A stretch of DNA of 64,000 nt from RI-153 sp041391225 (GTDB lineage Bacteria; Chloroflexota; Anaerolineae; Caldilineales; Caldilineaceae), in assembly GCA_041391225.1 (NCBI GenBank), contig JAWKOL010000010.1, positions 62,001 to 126,000 on the forward strand. Reading direction: 5' to 3'. The position numbers were made by a program, and so were the translations under genes. Positions 9,132-19,679 of this stretch are shown here, piece by piece. Under the pieces are notes generated by a model that had not been told where the DNA came from, searched no databases, and saw nothing but the letters and a program-made list of their open reading frames with translations. Each line of letters begins with the position of its first letter. The stretch's first letter is position 1.

Positions 9132-10903
9132 CTACAGCGTCAACTGCATGTTGTAGAGATGCGCGTACGCGCCGTTGCGGGTGATCAACTCGTCGTGTGT
9201 GCCGATTTCGGCGATGCGCCCCCCGTCGAGGACCACGATGCGCTGCGCGTTGCGGATTGTGGACAGCCGGTGCGCGATGACCAGCGTGGTGCGGCTCTGC
9301 GTCAACTGCTCCAGCGACTGGCGCACAGCCCGCTCGCTCTCGTTGTCCAACGCGCTGGTGGCTTCGTCGAAGATGAGGATGGGCGGATCTTTGAGGAAGA
9401 CGCGGGCGATGCTCAACCGCTGCTTCTGCCCGCCCGAAAGCTTCACCCCGCGCTCGCCGATGTCGGTGGCGTAGCCGTGGGGCAGCGCCATGATGAAATC
9501 GTGGGCGTTGGCCCGCTTCGCGGCTTCGACGATCTCCTCGTCACGTGCGCCGGGTTGGCCGTAGCGGATGTTGTCCTCCACCGTGCCGGAGAAGAGGTAG
9601 ACGTCCTGTTGCACCACGCCGATGTGTCGGCGCAAAGAGCGCTGCGTCATCGCCCGAATGGGGACGCCGTCGATGAGGATTTCGCCAGCGTTGGCCTCGT
9701 AGAAACGTGGATCAGCGCACAGCGTCGTCTTGCCCACGCCCGACGCCCCCACCAATGCCACGTACTCGCCCGCCCCCACCGTCAACGAAATCTCTTTGAG
9801 CACGTCGGTGTACTCGTCTCGATAGCGGAAGCTGACGTCTTTGAACTCGATATGCCCATCCACGTGGCTGATTTCGCGGGCGGCGCATCCTGCACGTCTG
9901 GTTCGATTTCCAGCACTTCCATGAAGCGCTCGAAGCCGGCCATGCCTTCCTGGTAGAGCCGTGTGAAGTTGGCGAAGCGCTTGATCGGCTCGATGAGGAT
10001 GCCGATGTAGAGCAGGAAGGTGATCAGATCGGCCAGATCCAGCGACGCGTTGACAATCGCCACGCCTCCGAAGACCACAACCGCCGTCGTCATCAGGTTG
10101 GTGAAGGCGATCAGCCCGCTGTAGAAGTAGGCCTCGCTCTGGTAACCCGCGCCGCGGCTGTCGACGAAGCGTTGGTTCTCGAAGGCGAACTTCGCCTGTT
10201 CCACAGCTTCGTTGGTGAAAGACTTTACCGTGCGGATGCCGGCCAGTGTGTCTTCCACCTGGGCGTTGATGTCGCCGATGCGGTCTTTGCTCAGGCGCAG
10301 CGCCCGCTTCATGCGCCGGTTGAAGTAGACCGAAAAGACGACCATCACCGGCAGGAAGAGCATGACGATGACGGTGAGCGAGGCGTTGATGTTGACCAGC
10401 ACCACGAACGCGCCTATGAAGCTGAGCAGCGAGATCACCACGTCTTCGGGGCCGTGGTGGTAGAGTTCTGACATGTCGAACGAATCATTGGTGAGGCGCG
10501 TCATGAGCTGGCCGGTCTTCTGTTCGTCGTAGAAGCGGAACGAGAGCTTCTGGTAGTGCGCGAAGAGTTCCTGGCGCATGTCGCTTTCCATGCGTGCGCC
10601 CATCAAATGACCTTGATAGTCGACGAAGATGTTGGCAACCGTATGCACGGCGATCAGCGCCACCATCACCGCGCCCATGCCGTAGATCTGTGGCAGCGCG
10701 TCCGACATGTCCCCGCCCAGCACATTCTTGGTGATGAAGCGAATACACAGCGGCAACACCAGCGTAATCGCCGAAACCAGGAAGGCGCAGGTCATGTCCG
10801 CCGCGAACAGGCCCAGGTACGGTTTGTAGTAAGAGAAGAATTTTCGGGTGCGTGCGTTCAAGGATGGTCTCTCATTTTTGATGGAAGATGTGGTTGAAAA
10901 CAA
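9132..10903 (-). CDS. ABC exporter, fused membrane and ATPase domains (one frameshift)
   Basis: A half-size exporter of about 590 residues. The N-terminal part has six membrane segments and an ABC-type transmembrane domain (DMRQELFAHYQKLSFRFYDE). The C-terminal ATPase has Walker A GASGVGKTTL, Q-loop VVQQDVYLFSG, signature LSGGQKQRLSIAR, Walker B PILIFDEATSALD and the switch His in VIAHRLST. The two halves are in different frames, with the break near 9880. Three residues after Walker A, LCADPRFY appears where LC-x-x-IPRFY is usual, probably two compensating indels. It resembles multidrug or lipid exporters. The start is uncertain: TTG at 10903 or 10861, or an ATG at 10873 if one base is missing. 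The upstream attenuator suggests drug- or translation-dependent control. Confidence 0.85.
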
Positions 10904-11040
10904 AAGCCACAGGACAACTTCGCCTGTGGCCGTCTTCCTCTACAAAACAAAAGTCACAGGCGAGCCGAAGCTATCCCATGACCGGTGACACACAAAACCG
11001 GTGACACAAAAAAGGTCACAGAGCGCACGCACCTGTGACC
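10897..11040 (-). promoter_or_regulatory. Candidate transcription attenuator of the ABC exporter
   Basis: Read on the minus strand there are three hairpin or arm-plus-U-run units. Unit 1 is an 8-bp stem GGTCACAG/CTGTGACC at 11040-11014 followed by six T (11013-11008). Unit 2 is a lone arm CCTGTGAC at 10960-10953 followed by TTTTGTTTT; it can pair with the left arm of unit 1, giving a mutually exclusive alternative. Unit 3 is GCCACAGG/CCTGTGGC at 10930-10906 followed by TTTTGTTTT. Units 1 and 2 lie inside the leader ORF, so translating ribosomes would affect their folding. The layout resembles ribosome-mediated attenuation of antibiotic-responsive ABC genes such as bmrCD. Confidence 0.65.
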
Positions 11041-11155
11041 AGTATCTCGCATACCATTCCGGACGACTATCGCCGGTATTTTCCCCGTGGGGAGGGTTCG
11101 AGACAATGAACTTTGCGCCGCCCTGCACGCGGGATAGAATAAGCAACCCTGTCAT
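10940..11155 (-). CDS. Leader ORF upstream of the ABC exporter
   Basis: A 71-codon ORF whose ATG (11155-11153) is preceded by AAAGGAGGT with 4 nt spacing, the strongest ribosome site seen in the window. The predicted peptide starts MTGLLILSRV and is rich in aromatic and Cys residues late (WYARYW, CDLFCV). It ends with TAG just inside the second T-run of the attenuator. It resembles no family I recognise. Its length is long for a leader peptide, so it could also be a small protein, but its overlap with terminator hairpins argues for a regulatory role. Confidence 0.6.
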   Translation of the reverse strand: MTGLLILSRVQGGAKFIVSNPPHGENTGDSRPEWYARYWSQVRALCDLFCVTGFVCHRSWDSFGSPVTFVL

Positions 11156-11200
11156 CGTGACCTCCTTTCTGTGCATACTGGTGTGTGATAGAATGCCGAC

Positions 11201-11229
11201 ATCCTAGCTACAATCGATGACAATGTCAA
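11201..11229 (-). promoter_or_regulatory. Sigma70-type promoter for the leader/ABC unit
   Basis: On the minus strand TTGACA (11229-11224), a 17-bp spacer and TAGGAT (11206-11201). Transcription would start near 11194, leaving about 39 nt before the leader ATG. A plus-strand TACAAT (11209-11214) overlaps it and may serve the divergent gene at 11254. Confidence 0.65.
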
Positions 11230-11253
11230 GCTTAATGATGTAAGGAGACCGCT

Positions 11254-11505
11254 GTGAACCAAGAAATAGCAGATCCTGCTGATGGGGGCGATCTGGGCTT
11301 TTCCTATCGCACCCGCAAGAATGGCGACGTGAAATCCGCCAACGGGCGGCTTGCCACAACGCAGCGCGACAAAGCCCGCGACTTTGTCGATGAGGTAGAG
11401 GAAAGCGACTTCGCCGAAGGTCAGGAGATCATGGCGCGGTTGACCGGCAACTACAAACGCGGCAATGAACGCACCGCACGCAATCACCCACGGAATCGGT
11501 TCTAG
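11254..11505 (+). CDS. Small hypothetical protein
   Basis: An 83-residue basic, soluble protein (DGGDLGFSYRTRKNGDVK early, LTGNYKRGNERTARNHPRNRF at the end). Start GTG 11254 is preceded by AAGGAG with 8 nt spacing, which supports translation. The strongly basic C-terminus could contact nucleic acid; that is inference. No family recognised. It is divergent from the leader/ABC unit. Confidence 0.6.
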   Translation: MNQEIADPADGGDLGFSYRTRKNGDVKSANGRLATTQRDKARDFVDEVEESDFAEGQEIMARLTGNYKRGNERTARNHPRNRF

Positions 11506-11517
11506 ATTCCAGAATTT

Positions 11518-11649
11518 GATCCACGGAGGCACACGAAGATACACGCATGAGAGAGGGACACGGATTTCAGATTCGCAGGACAGTAGAGATCAAAAGCCTT
11601 CTGTCTGCTCTTCTCTGCCTTTGTGGTTCTTCGTGTGCCTTCGTGGATC
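11518..11649. repeat. Intergenic hairpin, GATCCACGAAGGCACACGAAG family
   Basis: The arm at 11518-11539 pairs with 11628-11649 with two mismatches around a 90-bp loop that itself holds CACGGATTTCAG. Single copies of the same arm occur at 37355-37379 and, degenerate, at 13030-13085. The wording (CTTCGTG, CCTTCGTGG) is a dispersed repeat type seen in several environmental phyla. Confidence 0.75.
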
Positions 11650-11694
11650 ACCATTTCTCTGGATTCATCTTGTTCACATCCAACGGAGCCTCAC

Positions 11695-12110
11695 ATGGAC
11701 AGCCCTAAGACCGGCTTCACCAGCATCGAGTACATCGCCACCTTCCCGGCGGAGATCCAGGCCATTCGCAAGCGGTGCGTTTCACCGTCAAGGACGCTGC
11801 ACCTGACGCCACAGAGAAGATCGGCTACCAGATGCCCACTTTTTACCTACATGGCAATCTTGTCCACTTTGCCAAAAGTCTAAGAACCACATCGGTTTCT
11901 ACCTACGCCTACCGGCGTCGAAGCGTTTTCCAGGAGAGGTTGTCCCAGTTCAAGGGGGCCAAGCGGATCGGTACAGTTCCCGCTGGATCAGCCCATGCCG
12001 CCAGAACTGATCCGCGACATCAATGCGCTACCGTGCCGAAGAAAACACGCAGAAAGCGGCGGCAAAGTCGAAGAAGAAGCGGTCAAAGAAACCTGCCGGG
12101 TTTTCTGTAA
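11695..12110 (+). pseudogene. DUF1801 / YdhG-like protein, several frameshifts
   Basis: Joined across three frames the translation follows the DUF1801 pattern: FTSIEYIATFPAEIQAI at the start, then APDATEKIGYQMPTFYLHGNLVHFA, then FQERLSQFKGAK, and a Lys-rich tail. The fold is related to frataxin-like and YdhG proteins. The frame breaks near 11775, 11880, 11965 and 12030. It may be decayed or mis-sequenced. Start ATG 11695 has GGAG 9 nt upstream. A hairpin terminator overlaps the end. Confidence 0.65.
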
Positions 12111-12123
12111 CCCGGCAGGTTTT
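12088..12123 (+). terminator. Hairpin terminator after the DUF1801 gene
   Basis: A 14-bp stem AAACCTGCCGGGTT / AACCCGGCAGGTTT with an 8-nt loop at the end of the DUF1801 gene. It is followed only by a short T stretch and may act for the convergent esterase gene too. Confidence 0.65.
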
Positions 12124-12143
12124 GTGTCAACCGAGTTGATTTT

Positions 12144-12950
12144 TTACAAACACGCAGATCCATCCATCGCCCGTCGCTCGGGAAGATGACAGCACGCGGG
12201 TAGCAGTGGAACATCCCCTTGCCTACACGCAGGGTCACGTCGACGCCGGCGGCCCGCGCCGTTGCGCCAGCCGCGCCGAATCGTCACATCAGTTCGTCGT
12301 TGCCCACGAAGATCAGCGTTGGCGGCAGCCACCAGATCCCCGTAGAGCGGCGAGATCAGCGGACGCCTGCATCGGCCTCGCCGCAGTAATACCTGCTGAA
12401 GCATCCTGAATCGCCAGGTAAGGCTATCCACGCTGGCGTTGGTGACGTACGGACCTGCCCGTGTTCTTCAGATCTGATCCGTCCACGGGGACATAGCCAC
12501 CTGCGGCAGGCAGGGGCAGCCCCCGTCTTTGAGCGCCAGCATGGTGGTGAAGACCAGGTTCCCGCTGCCCGAATCGCCCATAAAGACGATGTCCTCTGCC
12601 GCGATCCCCAGGCCAACAGGTGCCGATACATGGTCAACGAATCGTTCAACGCCGCCGGGAACGGATGTTCCGGGGCCAAGTTGATAATCGAAGACCAGCG
12701 CCGCGATCCCACTGCCGTTGACGAACTTCGAGACAATGCCCCGGTGCGACTTCGCAGAGCCAATCACCAGCCCGCCGCCGTGAAAGTAGAGGATGCCTTG
12801 TCCTGGGTAAGCGGTTGGGCGCAGCCACTCTCCAGTCACACCGTCCGCCTCCACCGACGATCTGGAAATCCGGCGGTAGCCACGAAGAAACTGAGCATTC
12901 TCCACGTCCTCGTTAACCGGGCAATGTGATTTATTCCAGTCCACATTCGT
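12144..12950 (-). pseudogene. Hormone-sensitive-lipase-type esterase, frame-broken
   Basis: The alpha/beta-hydrolase signatures are present but spread over three frames: oxyanion-hole HGGG in ILYFHGGGLVIGS, then LAPEHPFPAAL, then the nucleophile elbow GDSGSGNL, then DPLISPLYGDL and the final region with CYPRAV. This is the bacterial HSL (family IV) esterase pattern, about 300 residues when repaired. Breaks lie near 12680, 12610, 12475, 12400 and 12290. The elbow has Ser where the family usually has GDSAGG, so the catalytic Ser is kept. It lies downstream of a TetR gene that may have controlled it. The true start is not evident. Confidence 0.65.
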
Positions 12951-13099
12951 GGTGCGTTTTTCTTGCCGCTCAACAGATGACGATTCTTCAATGCAAAAAT
13001 AAATAGTTTGCTGCGTAGACTTGGCATCTTCGTTTGTGTCTTTCTCTGTCTTCGTGTTTCTTCGTGTGACTTCAGGGATCATTTCTGAAAGGTTCAGAT

Positions 13100-13690
13100 A
13101 AATAGATTCATGAGCAGCTCGGGTGATGGCGCTTTGAAAGTTGATCCGTGGGCGGCTTTGTGATACACAGCCCTTGATCGACGTCCAGAAGATCAACGCA
13201 AGTTGCTCGGGATCTTTCCTCTACGCACGGTCCCGTCGAGTTGCCCCTGCTGGATGATGCGGGCCATCACCGCGTAGGGCAGTTGGTTGTTCTCCTGGAT
13301 GATGCGCTTGGCCTCGTCGGGGATCACGTCCGACGCTGCAAGGACGGCGATAAGCAGGTGGTAGTGTCCTGCGCTGCTGCTTTCCAGTCCCTCCAGCAGT
13401 TTTTCGATGGCCAGGTGGATCTTCTCACGTGACGGCAGGGGCAACGCTTCCAAGGCCAAAGCCGCGCTGTTCATGTTCTCGGAAGGCGTGGCGGATCAAC
13501 TCGACATAGATGTCCTCTTTGGCGCGGTAATAGTGATAGAGCAGCCCGTGTGACATTTCTGCCGCCGCCGCAATGTCCGCGACCTTCGTCCCGGCCAATC
13601 CATTGGTGGCAAACAGCCGCAACGCCACCGACAGGATCCGCTCACGTCGTTCGTCTTTGATTTTTCGTTCTGTTCTTTGCTTTTGGCCAA
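13100..13690 (-). CDS. TetR-family regulator, frameshifted
   Basis: Repaired, the N-terminus shows a TetR helix-turn-helix: ALRLFATNGLAGTKVADIAAAAEMSHGLLYHYYRAKEDIY, given here over several codon blocks. The ligand-binding half contains EKIHLAIEKLLEGLES and ends in LIFWTSIKG. The frame breaks near 13625, 13480 and 13200. The start may be a TTG at 13690. TetR proteins are homodimeric repressors with small-molecule ligands. The neighbouring esterase on the same strand and the divergent metallo-beta-lactamase gene are plausible targets. Confidence 0.7.
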
Positions 13691-13870
13691 GACTGCTCCG
13701 GCTATTGATTGAATTTTTCAGTCAATAAAATTGATTGTAATTGTTCGGCTTGAGTGCCGTTGTGCGGCATGGTGACGCTGTTCTGAGCTTCTTTGTGATC
13801 TTTGTGTTCTTTGCGGCAAAATGCTGGGCGAAGTAAGCGACGAAAACCGAGGAAATCAGGAGGGATGGCT

Positions 13871-14463
13871 GTGTCGAAAACAACGATTGTCAACGTGGGC
13901 TATCGTTCGACCCATTACTGGGTGATCAGCGCGAGGACATCGCTTCTGCTCGTGGACCTGGGCTGGCCGCATGTAAATGCCGCAAGCCAATCCCAGATCT
14001 GCATGGATCCCGCCAGCACAGATCCGCTACGGCCTGGCCACCCACTATCACATCGACCACGCCGGCCACGCCCAGGAACTCAAACAGGCAGGCGTCCTCC
14101 TGGTAATCGACCTACAGCAGGCCGCCATCCCGCTGATGAAGATGTGACCAAGCCGCAGGATAACTTCACCGACATCACCCTGCACGACAATGCGGTTATC
14201 TCCACAGCCGAGAGCCGCTCGCTCCAGCAGATCGGCATTGACGGCGAAATTCTGCACACGCCCGGCCACTCCGGACGACAGCGTCGCTCCTGCTCGACGA
14301 TGGCTCCGTCTTCACCGGTGATCTGACGCATCCATCTTTCATTAGCGTCGAGGATCCAGACAAAGTGATGGCAAGCTGGCGACTCCTACGTGACCGCGGC
14401 GCAAAACACGTCTACCCAGCGCATGGCCCACTGTGGGGCATGGATTCGCTCGAACTCGATTGA
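13871..14463 (+). CDS. Metallo-beta-lactamase-fold hydrolase, frameshifted
   Basis: The zinc-binding motif THYHIDHAGH (near 14041) is intact, followed by LHTPGHS and the third-ligand region SVFTGDLTHP, then VYPAHGP near the end, as in the MBL superfamily. The reading frame breaks near 14020, 14140 and 14275. GTG 13871 with AGGAGG 7 nt upstream is the better start; an ATG at 13865 sits too close to it. Divergent from the TetR gene. About 200 residues if repaired; substrate unknown. Confidence 0.65.
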
Positions 14464-14467
14464 GAAA

Positions 14468-14515
14468 AATCGAGTTCATGTTGAATCCGCCCAATCCGCT
14501 CCATCCGCGTTCTAT
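14468..14515. repeat. Single arm of the GCGGATTGAGCGGATT family
   Basis: AATCCGCCCAATCCGCTCC and following CCGCGTTCTAT match the right arm of the hairpin at 20991-21083. No left arm is present here. It lies between the metallo-beta-lactamase stop and the T-box promoter. Confidence 0.6.
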
Positions 14516-14528
14516 TTCTGCAAAATTG

Positions 14529-14557
14529 TTGACAACGCCACATCACACTGCTACACT
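14529..14557 (+). promoter_or_regulatory. Sigma70-type promoter of the T-box operon
   Basis: TTGACA at 14529-14534, a 17-bp spacer, and TACACT at 14552-14557 with a TG one base upstream. Transcription from about 14564 would begin shortly before the T-box fold. Confidence 0.75.
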
Positions 14558-14588
14558 CAACAAACATCGTTATCGCAGTTGCGTTGAC

Positions 14589-14914
14589 GGAGACGAGTAG
14601 CGGACGAAACGTCGTTCAGCGAATCCGGGATGGTGAGAGCCGGATCGACCCTTCGCCGTCGAAAATCCCTCCTGAGCAGCGGCCCGAAAGGCAAAGTTGC
14701 CGAGTAGACGCCGCCGGTGTCGTGGACCGTTATCTTCACGGCGATCTTGCGGAAACAGAAGATGAATGATGAATAAAGATTGGGTTGAGTAGCGTTCTTT
14801 GTTCATTGGAAATCTTCGGGTGCAGCATCGCATTGAGGTGCCTGGCCTTTGGTCGGGAACCGGGGTGGTACCGCGGACTTTCGAGCCCGTCCCCGTTTGG
14901 GGGCGGGTTTTTTG
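14589..14914 (+). promoter_or_regulatory. T-box riboswitch, probably isoleucine-specific
   Basis: The T-box sequence GGGTGGTACCGCG is exact at 14863-14875. A GC-rich terminator (14885-14914, GCCCGTCCCC / GGGGGCGGG then TTTTTT) follows it. Upstream, GGGATGGTGAGAGCCGG (14627-14643) fits stem I, and GAAAATCCCTCCTGAGC around 14661 fits the specifier region of short-stem ileS T-boxes, reading ATC (14665-14667) as the specifier. Uncharged tRNA would favour the antiterminator and read-through. The next gene is an AlaX-type editing protein, and ileS begins 1.6 kb downstream on the same strand, so the T-box probably controls this whole unit. The specifier reading is inference. Confidence 0.85.
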
Positions 14915-14938
14915 TTGCGCAGAAGACAGAGGTAAATT

Positions 14939-15685
14939 ATGACTGAACTGCTCTACTACCAAGACGCCTACACCCGCGACTTCGACGCCACCGTCACCGC
15001 GGTGGACGATGCCGACGACAAGAAGCGGGTAACGCTGGATCGCACGGCGTTCTATCCTGGCGGCGGCGGCCAGCCCAACGACGAGGGCTGGCTGACGGTG
15101 GACGGTCAACACTTGCGCGTGGCCAAGGTCAAAAAAGAAGGCGAACAGATCTGGCACACGCTGGAGAACACCGACGGCGGGATGCCGTCGATTACCGTCG
15201 GCCAATCGGTGCAGGGGACGCTGGACTGGGATCGTCGGCACCTGCTCATGCGCACGCATACGGCCATGCACATCCTGTGCGGCGTGGTCTGGCGCGACTA
15301 CGGCGCACAGGTGACCGGCGGCAACATGGATCCCGGCGCGGGGCGCATGGACTTCGAGTTTGCGTCCATGAGCAAGGAACTGGTGAGCGAGATCGAAGAC
15401 CGTTGCAACGCCGAAATCGCCGCCGCCCGCCCGGTGAAGGCGCAGATCCTCCCGCGCGAGGACGCCTTTCAGATCCCCGATCTGATCCGCACCAAGATCA
15501 ACCTGCTGCCCGCCGGCATCACCGAAGTGCGCACCATCGAACTGGCCGGTCTCGATCTCCAGGCCGACGGCGGCACCCACGTACACAACACCAGCGAAGT
15601 GGGGCGGATGCAGGTGGTGGATTACAAGAGCAAGGGCGCGATCAACAAGCGGATTTATGTGGAGATAGTGGAGGGTAATGCGTGA
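14939..15685 (+). CDS. alaX: Alanyl-tRNA editing protein AlaX-like
   Basis: A 248-residue free-standing editing domain. It has the GGGGQPNDEG motif at about residue 38, the zinc motif HTAMHIL (H-x-x-x-H, about residue 104) and GGTHVHNT near 206, as in AlaX-M proteins that clear Ser or Gly wrongly attached to tRNA-Ala. Start ATG 14939 with GAGG 8 nt upstream, directly after the T-box terminator. The last codons and stop are made from the GCGTAAT repeat that starts at 15676. Its position behind an apparently isoleucine-type T-box is unusual. Confidence 0.88.
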   Translation: MTELLYYQDAYTRDFDATVTAVDDADDKKRVTLDRTAFYPGGGGQPNDEGWLTVDGQHLRVAKVKKEGEQIWHTLENTDGGMPSITVGQSVQGTLDWDRRHLLMRTHTAMHILCGVVWRDYGAQVTGGNMDPGAGRMDFEFASMSKELVSEIEDRCNAEIAAARPVKAQILPREDAFQIPDLIRTKINLLPAGITEVRTIELAGLDLQADGGTHVHNTSEVGRMQVVDYKSKGAINKRIYVEIVEGNA

Positions 15686-15783
15686 CACGTAATGCGTAAT
15701 TCGTTGAGTTTGTCCTTTCCGCGGCGAGTCGCTCGTTGACCATTCAAAATGTCTGACGATTACGCATTACGTGTCACGCATTA
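15676..15783. repeat. GCGTAAT-family hairpin upstream of the RAYT gene
   Basis: The arm at 15676-15701 is a near-perfect inverted copy of 15759-15783, with TGCGTAAT and TGCGTGACACG words. The 57-nt loop shares GTTTGT and GACTCG-like words with the element at 44508. It begins inside the alaX stop region and ends 26 bp before the transposase ATG. Sister elements are at 41525 and 44508. Confidence 0.85.
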
Positions 15784-15809
15784 CGTCTCACGCATTATGG
15801 AGCACCCGC

Positions 15810-16352
15810 ATGACCATCACGCCAGATCGTCCCATCCCTGATCGCCCTACCGCCGCTTACGTCCCCTTCTTCGTGGACGGGCTGGCGCTGGTGACGTGTT
15901 GGACGGCGAATGGGGAGGCGCTCTTGGCGCAGCGGGCGACGGCGCATCTGGTGCTGTCGGTGCTGGGGCGGTTGCAGCGGGAGAAGCACTTCGATCTGAT
16001 CGCGTATGTGATCCTGCCCGATCACGTGCATTGGCTGATCCGCACCGCGCCAGGACAGGCCACCGATCCCATCGTGGAGCTTTTCCTCTTCCGTTACGGG
16101 CGCGATTATGCGCAGTTGATGGGCAGTCCCGAGGCGCTGGAAGTGTGGGATCACCGTCGCAAGGTGGAACGGCTCGCCGATGTCGATGTCTTCGCCGCTG
16201 CGCTGGACAGGATCCACTACGATCCTGTGCTGCATGGACATGCGCAGCGTCCTGAAGCGTGGACGTTTGGCAGCTACGAACAGTGGATCGACCGGGGGCT
16301 CTACAAACTGGGCTGGGGATGGCGCAGACCGGCGCGTCTGCAAGGAGGGTGA
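15810..16352 (+). CDS. REP-associated tyrosine transposase (RAYT, IS200-like HUH)
   Basis: A 180-residue protein with the HUH motif of Y1 transposases as DHVHWLI (His 72 and 74). The C-terminal block is typical of RAYT proteins: RIHYDPVLHGHAQRPEAW, then SYEQWIDRGLY and WGW. A candidate catalytic Tyr lies in RYGRDYAQ (about residues 104-110). RAYTs are single-copy domesticated transposases that act on palindromic REP sequences at single-stranded DNA. No flanking IS ends were seen. The gene sits inside the T-box operon, behind a GCGTAAT hairpin. Start ATG 15810 has GGAG 8 nt upstream. Confidence 0.85.
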   Translation: MTITPDRPIPDRPTAAYVPFFVDGLALVTCWTANGEALLAQRATAHLVLSVLGRLQREKHFDLIAYVILPDHVHWLIRTAPGQATDPIVELFLFRYGRDYAQLMGSPEALEVWDHRRKVERLADVDVFAAALDRIHYDPVLHGHAQRPEAWTFGSYEQWIDRGLYKLGWGWRRPARLQGG

Positions 16353-16504
16353 GATGTCTGTTCGTTGCCGTCACCGTGGGCAACGAAGCGGCCTGTCAGC
16401 TTTATCTGGCGGCGGGGTTTGTCTCGACCCATGTGGAAGAGGGCTACATCAAGTGGGATGGACGCTACTACGATATTGAGTGGATGAGATTGGATTTATC
16501 ATAA
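16349..16504 (+). pseudogene. C-terminal remnant of a GNAT acetyltransferase
   Basis: The frame reads LFVAVTVGNEAACQLYLAAG and then a YIKWDGRYYDIEWMRLDL tail, the last strands and helix of a GNAT fold. The catalytic N-terminal half is missing because the transposase gene occupies the space before it. No ribosome site or start was seen. It is best read as a gene truncated when the RAYT arrived, although the breakpoint (about 16349) is only inferred. Confidence 0.6.
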
Positions 16505-16516
16505 ACAGAGGCAACC

Positions 16517-19678
<3,162 letters not shown>

Positions 19679-19679
19679 C

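Noticed and set aside
14468..14938. tRNA gene or second riboswitch beside the T-box
   Set aside because: No T-loop GGTTCGAATCC-type sequence or acceptor stem was seen; all conserved blocks fit one T-box.
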